From positions 930,001 to 994,000 of the forward strand of contig NZ_NIRS01000001.1 of the NCBI RefSeq assembly GCF_002934665.1: DNA of 64,000 bases, in the 5' to 3' direction. Position 1 is the first letter of the stretch; every line of letters starts with the position of its first letter. Shown piece by piece: positions 1 through 9,007 of the stretch. A model generated the notes under the pieces. The model worked only from the letters and a program-made list of their open reading frames with translations. It was not told the DNA's origin and made no database searches. Source of the DNA: Pseudomonas laurylsulfatiphila. GTDB taxonomy: Bacteria; Pseudomonadota; Gammaproteobacteria; Pseudomonadales; Pseudomonadaceae. A program made the translations under genes and the position numbers.

Positions 1-39
1 GTCAAGGTCAGCCCGCCCACACAATAAGAGAGCCGCGTA

Positions 40-969
40 ATGAATCTGAGCAAGGTCGATCTCAACCTTTTCATCGTCTTCGACGCGATCTACACCGAAG
101 CCAACCTGACCCGTGCCGGGCAGATTGTCGGCATCACCCAACCGGCGGTGTCGAACGCTCTGGCCCGCCTGCGCGAGACCTTCAACGACCCGCTGTTCGT
201 ACGCACGGCCCAGGGCATGGTGCCGACGCCCATGGCGCAGAACATCATCGGCCCAGTGCGCAATGCGCTCTCACTGCTGCGCGTGTCGGTGCAGGAAAGC
301 CGCATTTTCAACCCGCAGCAAGCGGTCAAGACCTATCGCATCAGCATGACCGACCTCACCGAAGCGGTGATCCTGCCGCCGCTGTTCCAGCGCCTGCGCC
401 GCCTGGCGCCGACGGTGATCATCGAGAGTTTTCTGTCCAAACGCCGCGAGACCACCAAGGAGCTGGCGGCCGGCCGCCTGGACTTTGCAGTCGACGCGCC
501 GCTCAACACCGACCCGCAGGTACGTCACGTCAAGTTGATGGAAGACCGCTACGTGTGCGCCATGCGCAAGGGGCATCCGCTGGCGGGCAAGGAAAAACTC
601 ACACTGGATGATTACCTCAGCCTGACCCACATCCATATTTCCAGCCGTCGCAGCGGCCTCGGCTATGTCGACCTGGCGCTGGGCAAGATGGGCATCCAGC
701 GCAAGATCGCCCTGCGTTCCCAGCATTACCTGATGGCCTCGCAGGTGTTGCAGCAGACGGACATGGTCATGACCGTGCCGGAACGCTTCGCCCGCCGCAA
801 CGACCTGCACGCCTTTTATCTGCCGGTCAACGATGTGCCGCCGGTGGAAACCCACCTTTACTGGCACGAAAGCACTGACCAGGACCCGGCGAACCGCTGG
901 ATGCGCGAGCAGATGATCGAGCTGTGCCAGCAGGTGACGGCGCAGGAGAAGAAGCTCGAGAAGGTGTAG
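40..969 (+). CDS. LysR-family transcriptional regulator
   Basis: A 309-residue protein of normal LysR length. The N-terminal winged helix-turn-helix spans about residues 5-65, with the helix around 'ITQPAVSNALARLRE' characteristic of the NodD/LeuO-like branch. A periplasmic-binding-protein-like effector domain follows (about 90-300). The ATG at 40 has an AGAGAG ribosome-binding sequence just upstream. The gene precedes liuR, but a REP doublet separates them, so there is no sign of cotranscription. The effector cannot be read from sequence. A role in leucine degradation is possible only by proximity. Confidence 0.9.
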   Translation: MNLSKVDLNLFIVFDAIYTEANLTRAGQIVGITQPAVSNALARLRETFNDPLFVRTAQGMVPTPMAQNIIGPVRNALSLLRVSVQESRIFNPQQAVKTYRISMTDLTEAVILPPLFQRLRRLAPTVIIESFLSKRRETTKELAAGRLDFAVDAPLNTDPQVRHVKLMEDRYVCAMRKGHPLAGKEKLTLDDYLSLTHIHISSRRSGLGYVDLALGKMGIQRKIALRSQHYLMASQVLQQTDMVMTVPERFARRNDLHAFYLPVNDVPPVETHLYWHESTDQDPANRWMREQMIELCQQVTAQEKKLEKV

Positions 970-992
970 GACTTGATATCGCGGTGACTTCT

Positions 993-1083
993 TCGCGAGC
1001 AGGCTCGCTCCCACAATAGATATCCAGTGAACACAATATCCGTGTATTACAAAGATCCCCTGTGGGAGCGAGCCTGCTCGCGA
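993..1083. repeat. REP doublet (inverted pair), GAGC/GCTC type
   Basis: Two inverted copies of a palindromic Pseudomonas REP of the TGTGGGAGCGAGCCTGCTCG type lie at 993-1015 and 1061-1083, about 45 bases apart. It fills the gap between the LysR gene and liuR. Confidence 0.9.
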
Positions 1084-1117
1084 TGAGGCCAGTAAATGCA
1101 ACGAAAACCCCTGCCCC

Positions 1118-1133
1118 TTGACGTAAACGTCAA
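1118..1133. promoter_or_regulatory. LiuR-type operator upstream of liuR
   Basis: TTGACGTAAACGTCAA is a perfect 16-base palindrome 42 bases before the liuR ATG. Two close relatives lie before liuA (5166 and 5210). Its first six bases match a -35 hexamer, and TTAGCT at 1141-1146 is a possible -10. This fits autoregulation by the MerR-family LiuR. The motif is read directly, and binding is inferred. Confidence 0.75.
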
Positions 1134-1175
1134 CCTGCCATTAGCTTAGCGCCATGACCTTTTGCGAGCGCTTCC

Positions 1176-1577
1176 ATGAGCAGCCAGACCTACAGCATTT
1201 CCGACCTCGCCCGCGAGCTCGACATCACCACCCGCGCCATTCGCTTTTATGAAGAGCAAGGCCTGCTCAGCCCCGAGCGCCGTGGCCAGGAACGCATTTA
1301 CTCGCCCCGCGACAAAGTCAGCCTGAAGCTGATCCTGCGGGGCAAACGCATCGGTTTCTCGCTGGCTGAATGCCGCGAGCTGATCGAGCTCTACGACCCG
1401 TCCAGCGGTAACACCAAACAATTGCACAGCATGCTGGCGAAAATCAGCGAGCGCCGTGAGCAGCTTGAACAGCAGTTGCTGGACATCGAACAGATGAAAC
1501 TGGAGCTGGATACTGCCGAAGAGCGCTGCGTACAGGCGCTGGAGCAGACCCTCAAAAGCCAGGAATCGATTCAATAA
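1176..1577 (+). CDS. liuR: MerR-family regulator LiuR of leucine/isovalerate degradation
   Basis: A 133-residue MerR protein. The N-terminal winged helix is at residues 5-45 ('TRAIRFYEEQGLL'), the MerR core at 45-75, and a C-terminal coiled coil at about 85-125 is rich in Glu, Gln and Leu. It has no cysteine cluster of the metal-sensing kind. LiuR proteins repress the liu genes and respond to branched-chain acyl-CoA intermediates. The neighbouring liuE and liuABCD and the shared palindromes support that assignment. A MerR operator lies at 1118-1133. An alternative MerR role is unlikely given the context. Confidence 0.9.
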   Translation: MSSQTYSISDLARELDITTRAIRFYEEQGLLSPERRGQERIYSPRDKVSLKLILRGKRIGFSLAECRELIELYDPSSGNTKQLHSMLAKISERREQLEQQLLDIEQMKLELDTAEERCVQALEQTLKSQESIQ

Positions 1578-1591
1578 ATCCACACCGCCCC

Positions 1592-1693
1592 CTGTAGGAG
1601 CGAGCCTGCTCGCGATGGTCGTTAACGATAACGCGTGTTTGCTGGATAAACGCGGTGCCTGAGAACCCATCGCGAACAGGCTCGCTCCTACAG
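1592..1693. repeat. REP doublet with long conserved interior
   Basis: Inverted CTGTAGGAGCGAGCCTGCTC ends (1592-1616 and 1669-1693) enclose an interior containing 'GTTAACGATAACGCG'. The same interior recurs in the doublet at 8072-8172 and, diverged, at 5021-5120. It lies between liuR and liuE. Confidence 0.9.
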
Positions 1694-1726
1694 AGTTCTC
1701 CGAACAATCAGCACAGGTCGAAGCCC

Positions 1727-2626
1727 ATGTCCCTCCCCTCCCACGTACGCATTGTCGAAGTCGGCCCGCGCGACGGCCTGCAGAACGAAGCCCAACCCAT
1801 CAGTGTTGCCGACAAGGTGCAACTGGTCGATGCACTGACCGCAGCCGGACTCGGCTATATAGAAGTCGGCAGTTTCGTGTCGCCCAAGTGGGTGCCGCAG
1901 ATGGCCGGCTCCGCCGAGGTTTTCGCGCAGATCCAGCGCAAACCGGGTGTGGTCTATGGCGCGCTCGCTCCCAACCTGCGCGGTTTCGAAGATGCCCTCG
2001 CCGCCGGGGTCAAGGAAGTGGCCGTGTTCGCCGCAGCGTCCGAGGCGTTTTCCCAGCGCAATATCAATTGCTCGATCAGCGAAAGCCTGGAGCGTTTCGC
2101 GCCGATCATGGACGCCGCCAGACAGCAGGGGGTGACCGTGCGCGGGTATGTGTCCTGCGTGCTGGGGTGCCCCTATGAAGGTCACGTCACCCCGGAGCAA
2201 GTCGCTTTGGTCGCTCGCGAGCTCTATGCCATGGGCTGCTACGAGGTCTCGCTGGGGGACACCATCGGCACCGGCACCGCTGGGGCGACCCGGAAAATGT
2301 TCGAAGTGGTAGCAAGGGATGTACCCCGTGAAAAACTCGCCGGGCACTTCCACGACACCTACGGCCAGGCCGTGGCCAACATCTACGCCAGCCTGCTGGA
2401 AGGTATCTCGGTGTTCGACAGCTCCATCGCCGGTCTCGGCGGCTGCCCCTATGCCAAGGGAGCCAGCGGTAACGTCGCGACCGAAGACGTGGTTTACCTG
2501 CTGAACGGCCTGGGTATCGACACCGGAATCGACCTCGACGCCCTGATGCTCGCCGGTCAACAGATTTGCACCGTGTTGGGTCGCCCTACCGGTTCCCGCG
2601 TGGCCAGGGCTCGCAGCGCACAGTGA
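1727..2626 (+). CDS. liuE: Hydroxymethylglutaryl-CoA lyase
   Basis: A 299-residue TIM-barrel lyase that splits HMG-CoA into acetoacetate and acetyl-CoA, the last step of leucine degradation. The first strand carries 'VEVGPRDGLQNE', including the metal-binding Asp and catalytic Arg. The family signature 'GGCPYAKGASGNVATED' with its catalytic Cys lies near residue 245. The frame stays open to 1655, but those codons lie in the REP doublet, and residues from 1727 on match the family N-terminus. The other pathway genes lie 2.6 kb downstream. In P. putida the homologous gene sits beside crcY, as here. Confidence 0.95.
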   Translation: MSLPSHVRIVEVGPRDGLQNEAQPISVADKVQLVDALTAAGLGYIEVGSFVSPKWVPQMAGSAEVFAQIQRKPGVVYGALAPNLRGFEDALAAGVKEVAVFAAASEAFSQRNINCSISESLERFAPIMDAARQQGVTVRGYVSCVLGCPYEGHVTPEQVALVARELYAMGCYEVSLGDTIGTGTAGATRKMFEVVARDVPREKLAGHFHDTYGQAVANIYASLLEGISVFDSSIAGLGGCPYAKGASGNVATEDVVYLLNGLGIDTGIDLDALMLAGQQICTVLGRPTGSRVARARSAQ

Positions 2627-2646
2627 GTGCGTTGAGTGTGTCCGGG

Positions 2647-2687
2647 TGTTACCGCGCAGACTCAAACGTGGGCACAAGCGAGTAACA
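2647..2687. promoter_or_regulatory. Candidate CbrB enhancer site for crcY
   Basis: The inverted repeat TGTTAC (2647-2652) / GTAACA (2682-2687), with flanking G and C also matching, lies about 85-125 bases before the sigma-54 promoter of crcY. The half sites match the TGTTAC/GTAACA sequence known for CbrB. The 29-base spacing is longer than the spacing I recall for that site, so this may be two half-sites of separate dimers. Confidence 0.55.
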
Positions 2688-2768
2688 CGGAAACAAAATG
2701 TAGGGTTTTGCCTGAAGCGAAAAACCTTACAAAATCGCAAAGCATTGATTTTAAAGGCTTTTAAAAAG

Positions 2769-2786
2769 TTGGCACGGCTCCTGCTA
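2769..2786 (+). promoter_or_regulatory. Sigma-54 promoter of crcY
   Basis: TTGGCACGGCTCCTGCTA has the invariant GG (2771-2772) and GC (2783-2784) separated by exactly ten bases, a near-consensus -24/-12 element. The predicted start is near 2796, where the A-rich RNA begins. It fits the CbrB/RpoN control known for crcZ and crcY. Confidence 0.85.
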
Positions 2787-2795
2787 TATCTATCG

Positions 2796-3177
2796 CATAA
2801 CAAGAATAAAAAAATTGCGGCAACCCTAATAAAAACAAGACGTAACGACTCTGACATAACAAAAACAACACGGCAGAGACGCAGCTAACAGATTTTTTTG
2901 GAGAAGATGTGCTTTTCAGGGTGCTTTTCGAAGTGACCCGCGGCCAGACAGAGAATAATAAAACTACCTTCAGGTAGCTCCCGTACTGGTTGGATCGCTC
3001 AGCGAAAAAGCAGATCAGCGCTCAAAAAAATACGTTTGCTCTTGATCCCGGATGGGGATCGCCAAAAACAGCGGTAAAGGGCAACGGTTGCCAATAACAA
3101 AAACAGACCGACCCTCAATAATAAAAAAAGAGCACGCGCAACGACAAATTAAAGGGGAGCTTCGGCTCCCCTTTGTG
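2796..3177 (+). ncRNA. crcY: CrcY-type small RNA (Hfq/Crc decoy)
   Basis: About 380 bases with no plausible coding sequence, noticeably AT-richer than its neighbours. It contains at least five AAnAAnAA-type motifs that bind Hfq/Crc: near 2797-2814, 2828-2840, 2854-2870, 2951-2964, 3091-3105 and 3116-3129. It starts at a sigma-54 promoter and ends in a strong hairpin. CrcZ and CrcY sequester Hfq (with Crc), so catabolic mRNAs are translated when preferred carbon is exhausted. In P. putida, crcY lies beside the HMG-CoA lyase gene, as here, so CrcY rather than CrcZ is chosen. Leucine degradation is a plausible target of this repression, but that is inference. Confidence 0.88.
3151..3174 (+). terminator. 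crcY terminator hairpin
   Basis: A perfect 10-base stem AAAGGGGAGC / GCTCCCCTTT closed by a TTCG tetraloop, followed by GTGCTGTTT. The bases AGCAC (3131) and GTGCT (3175) could extend it. It marks the 3' end of the RNA. Confidence 0.85.
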
Positions 3178-3207
3178 CTGTTTGGCATTCAGGTTTCCGA
3201 CATACAT

Positions 3208-3288
3208 CTGTAGGAGCTGGCGCAGCCTGCGATCTTTTGATCTTGCCCTTGAAAATCAAAAGATCGCAGCCTTCGGCAGCTCCTACAG
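3208..3288. repeat. REP doublet, GATCTTTTGA type
   Basis: Inverted CTGTAGGAGCTG...GCGATCTTTTGA units. The right unit contains the stop codon of the acyl-CoA synthetase (3283-3285, minus strand), so the repeat forms the last codons of that gene's mRNA. Confidence 0.9.
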
Positions 3289-4977
3289 CTTCGCTTTGAG
3301 CTCCGCGACGCTTATCTCGCGCATCCGGAATTTCTGGATCTTGCCGGTCACGGTCATTGGAAACTCTTCCACGAACTTGAAGTAACGCGGTGTCTTGAAG
3401 TGCGCGATGCGCTCCTTGCACCAGGCTTGCAGTTCTTGTTCGGTAGCGCTGTGGCCGGGGTGAAACTTGATCCAGGCGACGATCTCTTCGCCGTAGCGCG
3501 AGCATGGAATGCCGATCACCTGAACATCCGCAACGGCCGGATGCGTGAAGAAAAACTCTTCCAGCTCCCGCGGGTAAATATTCTCACCGCCACGGATGAT
3601 CATGTCCTTGTTGCGCCCGGCAATACACACGTACCCCTCATCGTTCATGCTCGCCAGATCACCGGTGTGCATCCAGCCTGCCTGGTCGATGGCTTCTGCG
3701 GTGCCTTCGGGGTTGTTCCAGTAACCCAGCATCACGCTGTAACCGCGAGTGCACAGCTCACCGATGGTGCCCCGCGGCACCAGGTTGCCCGCTTCGTCGA
3801 TGATCTTGCTTTCGAGCTGCGGCTGGGTACGGCCGACGGTGGTCACGCGCAGTTCCAGATCGTCTGAAGGACCGGTCTGCAATGACACCGGACTGGTTTC
3901 CGTCATGCCGTAGGCAATCTGCACTTCGCTCATGTGCATGTCGCTGATGACCCGGCGCATCACTTCGATAGGACAGGTCGCGCCTGCCATGATCCCGGTG
4001 CGCAGGCTCGACAGATCGAATTCGGCACGTTGCGGTTGATCGAGCATGGCGATGAACATGGTCGGCACGCCGTACAGCGCCGTGGCTTTTTCGTCAGCCA
4101 CAGTGCCGAGGGTCAGTAACGGGTCGAACGCGTCGTTCGGATAGATCATCGTGCTGCCATGGGTGATGCAGCCGAGGTTACCCATGACCATGCCGAAGCA
4201 GTGATACAAGGGCACCGGAATCACCAGGCGATCGGCCGCCGTCAGGCCCAGGCTTTCACCGACCATGTAACCGTTGTTGAGAATGTTGTAGTGACTGAGG
4301 GTCGCGCCCTTGGGAAAACCGGTGGTGCCAGAGGTGTACTGGATATTCACCGGCTGATCGAAATGCAGGCTGTTCTGGCGCTCATGCAGTTGCTCGACCG
4401 TCACGCTCTCCGCCAGACCAGCCAGTTGCGACCACGGCAGGAACCCCGACGGAGGCTGGGCATCCAGGCTGACAACGCCACGCAACTCCGGCAACCGCTC
4501 GCTCTGCAATTTGCCGATGGATTGCTCGGCCAGCTCGGGCACCAGGCCCTGCAGCATCGCGTGATAGTTCGACGACTTGAAGGCGCCGGCACACACCAGC
4601 CATTGGCAGCCGGATTGCTTGAGTACGTATTCGAGTTCGGAACTGCGATACGCCGGATTGATATTGACCAGGATCACGCCGATTTTCGCGGTGGCAATCT
4701 GGCTGATGCACCACTGCGCGCAGTTCGGCGCCCAGATCCCCAGGCGGTCCCCGGCTTGCAGCCCCAGCGCCAGCAGCGCTCTGGCGTGCAGGTCCGCGGC
4801 CTCGGCCAACTGCCGCCATGTGTAACGCAGCTGTTGATGGCGCACCACCAGCGCCTCCCCGTCCGGGTACTGCGCAACCGTGTTGTCAAACGCCTGGCCG
4901 ATGGTCATCGCCAGCAAGGCTTTGTCCTGGGAACCACGGGTGTAACTGCGTTGCGGGCTTGCACTGGGTTGATCCAT
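3283..4977 (-). CDS. AMP-binding acyl-CoA synthetase of the liu locus
   Basis: A 564-residue ANL-superfamily ligase that makes acyl-CoA and AMP from an acid, ATP and CoA. The P-loop '[16 protein letters not shown]' is at residues 214-229, the 'YGMTETSPV' adenine motif near 365, the 'GWMHTGDLA' Asp near 443 and the C-terminal catalytic Lys in 'TVTGKIQK' near 545. The length fits fatty acyl-CoA synthetases of the medium-chain type. It is divergent from liuA and lies among liu genes. Activation of isovalerate or a related branched acid is therefore a reasonable inference, but the substrate is not visible. The stop codon falls inside a REP unit. Confidence 0.9.
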   Translation of the reverse strand: MDQPSASPQRSYTRGSQDKALLAMTIGQAFDNTVAQYPDGEALVVRHQQLRYTWRQLAEAADLHARALLALGLQAGDRLGIWAPNCAQWCISQIATAKIGVILVNINPAYRSSELEYVLKQSGCQWLVCAGAFKSSNYHAMLQGLVPELAEQSIGKLQSERLPELRGVVSLDAQPPSGFLPWSQLAGLAESVTVEQLHERQNSLHFDQPVNIQYTSGTTGFPKGATLSHYNILNNGYMVGESLGLTAADRLVIPVPLYHCFGMVMGNLGCITHGSTMIYPNDAFDPLLTLGTVADEKATALYGVPTMFIAMLDQPQRAEFDLSSLRTGIMAGATCPIEVMRRVISDMHMSEVQIAYGMTETSPVSLQTGPSDDLELRVTTVGRTQPQLESKIIDEAGNLVPRGTIGELCTRGYSVMLGYWNNPEGTAEAIDQAGWMHTGDLASMNDEGYVCIAGRNKDMIIRGGENIYPRELEEFFFTHPAVADVQVIGIPCSRYGEEIVAWIKFHPGHSATEQELQAWCKERIAHFKTPRYFKFVEEFPMTVTGKIQKFRMREISVAELKAKL

Positions 4978-5020
4978 GACGACCCCTATTGTCTTTATTT
5001 ATGGGCTACCGGCGGTCTCT

Positions 5021-5120
5021 TGTAGGAGCGAGCTTGCTCACGATGGAGGTCAACGATGACGCGTACCGCATGAAAAATGCGTCGCCTTCAAGTTCATCGC
5101 GAGCAAGCTCGCTCCTACAG
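5021..5120. repeat. REP doublet between the acyl-CoA synthetase and liuA
   Basis: Inverted TGTAGGAGCGAGCTTGCTC units at both ends, about 50 bases of interior related to that of the 1592 and 8072 doublets. It lies in the divergent promoter region, upstream of the LiuR sites. Confidence 0.9.
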
Positions 5121-5165
5121 GACTGATCCGCGTTCTATCTTGAACTGGCTCTACTCTCGCTCAAG

Positions 5166-5180
5166 TTGACGTTAACGTAA
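5166..5180. promoter_or_regulatory. LiuR-type operator 1 upstream of liuA
   Basis: TTGACGTTAACGTAA, a near-palindrome related to the site before liuR. It lies in the divergent region between the synthetase and liuA and could serve both. Confidence 0.7.
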
Positions 5181-5209
5181 AGGGTGATTGACAGCCATTC
5201 GTCACAGGC

Positions 5210-5223
5210 TTACGTTAACGTAA
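5210..5223. promoter_or_regulatory. LiuR-type operator 2 upstream of liuA
   Basis: TTACGTTAACGTAA, a perfect 14-base palindrome. Its centre lies 44 bases (about four helical turns) from that of the first site, so both face the same side of the DNA. It sits 56 bases before the liuA ATG. Confidence 0.75.
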
Positions 5224-5278
5224 AGGTGAGAACCCATTGACAGTCCCACCAACCGACAAAAAAGCCAAAAGGTGACCC

Positions 5279-6442
5279 ATGAACTATCCATCCCTGAACT
5301 TTGCCCTCGGTGAAACCATCGACATGCTGCGCGATCAGGTCCAGTCCTTCGTCGCCAAGGAGATCGCCCCGCGCGCCGCTCAGATCGACATCGACAACCT
5401 GTTCCCCGCCGACCTGTGGCGCAAATTCGGCGACATGGGCCTGCTGGGCATTACCGTGCCGGAAGAGTACGGCGGTGCTGGCCTGGGTTACCTGGCTCAC
5501 GTGGTCGCAATGGAAGAAATCAGCCGTGGCTCGGCCTCGGTGGCCCTTTCCTATGGCGCCCACTCCAACCTCTGCGTCAACCAGATCAACCGCAACGGCA
5601 ACCACGAACAGAAATCCAAATACCTGCCGAAGCTGATCAGCGGCGAGCACATCGGCGCGCTGGCCATGAGTGAGCCGAATGCCGGTTCCGACGTGGTCTC
5701 GATGAAACTGCGCGCCGACAAGCGTGGCGACCACTACGTGCTCAACGGCAGCAAGACCTGGATCACCAACGGTCCGGACGCCAACACCTACGTGATCTAC
5801 GCCAAGACCGACCTGGAAAAAGGCCCTCACGGCATCACCGCGTTCATCGTCGAGCGCGACTGGAAAGGCTTCAGCCGCAGCAACAAGTTCGACAAGCTCG
5901 GCATGCGCGGTTCGAACACCTGCGAGCTGTTTTTCGATGACGTCGAAGTCCCGGAAGAAAACATCCTCGGCGTACTCAACGGCGGCGTGAAAGTGCTGAT
6001 GAGCGGCCTCGACTACGAGCGCGTCGTCCTTTCAGGTGGCCCGACCGGGATCATGCAGGCGTGCATGGACCTGATCGTGCCGTACATCCACGACCGCAAG
6101 CAGTTCGGCCAAAGCATCGGCGAATTCCAGCTGATCCAGGGCAAAGTCGCCGACATGTACACCCAGCTCAACGCCAGCCGCGCCTACCTGTACGCCGTGG
6201 CCCAGGCTTGCGAGCGCGGCGAAACCACGCGCAAGGACGCCGCCGGCGTGATCCTCTACAGCGCCGAACGCGCCACGCAAATGGCCCTCGACGCGATCCA
6301 GATTCTCGGTGGCAACGGCTACATCAATGAATTCCCGGCCGGCCGTCTGTTGCGTGACGCCAAGCTGTACGAAATCGGCGCGGGCACCAGTGAGATCCGT
6401 CGCATGCTGATCGGTCGCGAACTGTTCAACGAAACCCGCTAA
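5279..6442 (+). CDS. liuA: Isovaleryl-CoA dehydrogenase
   Basis: A 387-residue FAD acyl-CoA dehydrogenase that oxidises isovaleryl-CoA to 3-methylcrotonyl-CoA. It shows the acyl-CoA dehydrogenase signature '[13 protein letters not shown]' and the C-terminal '[19 protein letters not shown]' with the FAD-binding region. The catalytic base is the Glu in '[11 protein letters not shown]' (about residue 248), the position specific to isovaleryl-CoA dehydrogenases rather than the later Glu of other family members. It is the first gene of the liuABCD operon; liuB follows after 12 bases. Two LiuR-type operators lie upstream. The strong Shine-Dalgarno-like AAAAGGTG precedes the ATG. Confidence 0.97.
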   Translation: MNYPSLNFALGETIDMLRDQVQSFVAKEIAPRAAQIDIDNLFPADLWRKFGDMGLLGITVPEEYGGAGLGYLAHVVAMEEISRGSASVALSYGAHSNLCVNQINRNGNHEQKSKYLPKLISGEHIGALAMSEPNAGSDVVSMKLRADKRGDHYVLNGSKTWITNGPDANTYVIYAKTDLEKGPHGITAFIVERDWKGFSRSNKFDKLGMRGSNTCELFFDDVEVPEENILGVLNGGVKVLMSGLDYERVVLSGGPTGIMQACMDLIVPYIHDRKQFGQSIGEFQLIQGKVADMYTQLNASRAYLYAVAQACERGETTRKDAAGVILYSAERATQMALDAIQILGGNGYINEFPAGRLLRDAKLYEIGAGTSEIRRMLIGRELFNETR

Positions 6443-6454
6443 ACGGAGCTGTCC

Positions 6455-8062
6455 ATGGCTACCCTGCATACCCAGCTCAACCCTCGTTCAGCGGAGTTCG
6501 CCACCAACAGCGCGGCGATGCTCAAGCAGGTCGACGCCCTGCACACCCTGCTCGCCCAAGTGGCGCAGGGTGGCGGGCTGAAGGCGCAAGAGCGCCACAC
6601 CTCACGGGGCAAACTGCTGCCTCGCGAGCGCATCAACCGTTTGCTCGATCCGGGCTCGCCGTTTCTGGAAATCAGCCAACTGGCGGCGTATGAGGTGTAT
6701 GGCGAAGACGTCCCCGCTGCGGGCGTGATTGCCGGGATCGGTCGTGTGGAAGGCGTCGAGTGCATGATCGTCGCCAACGATGCCACGGTAAAAGGTGGCT
6801 CGTATTACCCGCTGACCGTGAAAAAACACCTGCGCGCCCAGACCATTGCCCAGCAGAACCGCCTGCCGTGCATCTATCTGGTGGACTCCGGCGGCGCCAA
6901 CCTGCCGCGTCAGGATGAAGTGTTTCCGGACCGCGAGCACTTCGGGCGGATCTTCTTCAACCAGGCCAACATGAGCGCCATGGGCATTCCACAGATTGCC
7001 GTGGTCATGGGCTCCTGCACCGCTGGTGGCGCCTACGTGCCGGCGATGGCCGACGAAGCGATCATGGTCCGCGAGCAAGCGACCATCTTCCTCGCCGGCC
7101 CGCCGCTGGTGAAGGCTGCGACCGGTGAAGTGGTCAGCGCCGAAGACCTCGGCGGGGCCGATGTGCACTGCAAGATTTCCGGGGTGGCCGACCACTACGC
7201 CGAGAGCGATGAGCACGCCCTGGCACTGGCACGCCGCAGCGTCGCCAACCTCAACTGGCGCAAGCAAGGTGAGGTTCAGCAACGCACACCAATCGCCCCG
7301 CTCTACAGCAGCGACGAGTTGTACGGCGTGGTTCCGGCCGATGCCAAGCAGCCGTTCGACGTGCGCGAAGTCATCGCGCGGCTGGTGGACGGTTCGGTGT
7401 TCGACGAGTTCAAGGCGCTGTTCGGGACAACGCTGGTCTGCGGTTTTGCTTACCTGCACGGTTACCCGATCGCGATCCTCGCCAACAACGGCATTCTTTT
7501 CGCCGAAGCGGCGCAGAAAGGCGCGCACTTCATTGAACTGGCGTGCCAGCGCGGCATTCCGTTGTTGTTCCTGCAAAACATCACCGGCTTCATGGTCGGC
7601 CAGAAATACGAAGCCGGCGGTATTGCCAAGCACGGCGCGAAACTGGTGACGGCGGTGGCTTGCGCCAAGGTGCCGAAGTTCACGGTGATCATCGGCGGCA
7701 GCTTCGGTGCCGGCAACTACGGCATGTGCGGTCGCGCCTACGATCCGCGTTTCCTGTGGATGTGGCCAAACGCGCGCATAGGGGTGATGGGCGCCGAACA
7801 GGCGGCCGGCGTGCTGGTGCAGGTCAAGCGCGAACAGGCCGAACGCAGCGGCCATGGTTTCAGTGCCGAGCAGGAAGCCGAGATCAAGCAACCGATCCTC
7901 GACCAGTACGAAGAACAGGGTCATCCCTACTATTCCAGCGCGCGCCTGTGGGACGACGGTGTCATCGACCCGGCCCAGACCCGCGACGTACTGGCCCTGG
8001 CCTTGTCCGCGTCGTTGAACGCGCCAATCGAACCGAGCCGCTTCGGCGTGTTCCGGATGTGA
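6455..8062 (+). CDS. liuB: 3-methylcrotonyl-CoA carboxylase, carboxyltransferase (beta) subunit
   Basis: A 535-residue carboxyltransferase with N and C crotonase-fold halves. It transfers CO2 from carboxybiotin on LiuD to 3-methylcrotonyl-CoA, giving 3-methylglutaconyl-CoA. The glycine-rich acyl-CoA loop '[17 protein letters not shown]' is in the N half, and the biotin-side loop '[18 protein letters not shown]' is in the C half. Length is standard for the family. The gene is 12 bases after liuA. A REP doublet follows before liuC. The geranyl-CoA carboxylase homologue AtuC is similar, but the dehydrogenase and lyase around it fix the leucine pathway. Confidence 0.96.
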   Translation: MATLHTQLNPRSAEFATNSAAMLKQVDALHTLLAQVAQGGGLKAQERHTSRGKLLPRERINRLLDPGSPFLEISQLAAYEVYGEDVPAAGVIAGIGRVEGVECMIVANDATVKGGSYYPLTVKKHLRAQTIAQQNRLPCIYLVDSGGANLPRQDEVFPDREHFGRIFFNQANMSAMGIPQIAVVMGSCTAGGAYVPAMADEAIMVREQATIFLAGPPLVKAATGEVVSAEDLGGADVHCKISGVADHYAESDEHALALARRSVANLNWRKQGEVQQRTPIAPLYSSDELYGVVPADAKQPFDVREVIARLVDGSVFDEFKALFGTTLVCGFAYLHGYPIAILANNGILFAEAAQKGAHFIELACQRGIPLLFLQNITGFMVGQKYEAGGIAKHGAKLVTAVACAKVPKFTVIIGGSFGAGNYGMCGRAYDPRFLWMWPNARIGVMGAEQAAGVLVQVKREQAERSGHGFSAEQEAEIKQPILDQYEEQGHPYYSSARLWDDGVIDPAQTRDVLALALSASLNAPIEPSRFGVFRM

Positions 8063-8071
8063 TTTTTTTGT

Positions 8072-8172
8072 TGTAGGAGCGAGCTTGCTCGCGATGGACG
8101 TTAACGATAACGCGTGGTTTCTGAAAAAACGCGCCGCCCTGTAGCCCATCGCGAGCAAGCTCGCTCCTACAC
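8072..8172. repeat. REP doublet inside the liu operon
   Basis: Inverted TTGTAGGAGCGAGCTTGCTC units flank an interior with 'GTTAACGATAACGCG', as in the 1592 doublet. It is the only long gap in liuABCD, between liuB and liuC, and would form a large stem in the mRNA. Confidence 0.9.
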
Positions 8173-8194
8173 AAGAGCCGTGGAGACGGACACT

Positions 8195-9007
8195 ATGAGC
8201 GACTTCAACACCCTCGAACTGCTGAGCGATCCAAGGGGTTTTGCGACTCTCTGGCTCAGCCGTGAAGAAAAGAACAACGCCTTCAACGCCGAAATGATCC
8301 GCGAACTGATCATCGCCCTCGACAAAGTCGCGAGCGATGCCAGCCTGCGCTTCCTGATCGTGCGCGGTCGTGGCAAGCATTTCAGCGCCGGTGCCGACCT
8401 TGCCTGGATGCAGCAATCGGCCGAACTCGATTACGCCACCAACCTCGATGACGCCCGGGAACTGGCGGAGTTGATGTACAACCTGGCCAAACTGAAAGTG
8501 CCGACCCTGGCCGTGGTGCAAGGCGCAGCCTTCGGCGGCGCGCTGGGCCTGATCAGTTGCTGCGACATGGCCATCGGTGCCGATGACGCGCAGTTCTGCC
8601 TGTCGGAAGTGCGCATCGGCCTGGCACCCGCGGTGATCAGCCCATTCGTGGTGCAAGCCATCGGCGAGCGCGCAACCCGGCGTTATGCCCTGACGGCCGA
8701 GCGCTTTGGCGGGCAACGGGCACGGGAAATCGGCCTGTTGTCGGAGAGCTATGCCAGTGCCGAGCTGGAACAGAAAGTCGAGCAATGGATCGACAACCTG
8801 CTGCTCAACAGCCCGGCGGCCATGCGCGCCAGCAAGGATCTGTTGCGAGAAGTCGGCGACGGCTCATTGACCCCGGCATTGCGCCGCTACACCGAAAACG
8901 CCATCGCCCGCATCCGCGTCAGCCCCGAAGGGCAGGAAGGCCTGCGTGCCTTCCTGCAAAAACGTCCGCCGAGCTGGCAAGCCGAAACCACCAAGGAGCC
9001 CCGTTGA
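8195..9007 (+). CDS. liuC: Methylglutaconyl-CoA hydratase
   Basis: A 270-residue crotonase-fold enzyme that hydrates 3-methylglutaconyl-CoA to HMG-CoA. The oxyanion region 'GRGKHFSAGADLAWM' is near residue 60. The loop 'GAAFGGALGLISCCD' is near 110, and the second catalytic Glu is in 'LSEVRIGLAPAV'. The open frame extends to 8114, but that part lies in the REP doublet; the ATG at 8195 gives the family N-terminus. The stop overlaps the liuD start by one base (TGATG), indicating translational coupling. Confidence 0.94.
   Translation: MSDFNTLELLSDPRGFATLWLSREEKNNAFNAEMIRELIIALDKVASDASLRFLIVRGRGKHFSAGADLAWMQQSAELDYATNLDDARELAELMYNLAKLKVPTLAVVQGAAFGGALGLISCCDMAIGADDAQFCLSEVRIGLAPAVISPFVVQAIGERATRRYALTAERFGGQRAREIGLLSESYASAELEQKVEQWIDNLLLNSPAAMRASKDLLREVGDGSLTPALRRYTENAIARIRVSPEGQEGLRAFLQKRPPSWQAETTKEPR

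Noticed and set aside
6602..8785. Long minus-strand frame (727 codons) over liuB and liuC
   Set aside because: It is antisense to two clear enzymes and crosses a REP doublet; no family features.
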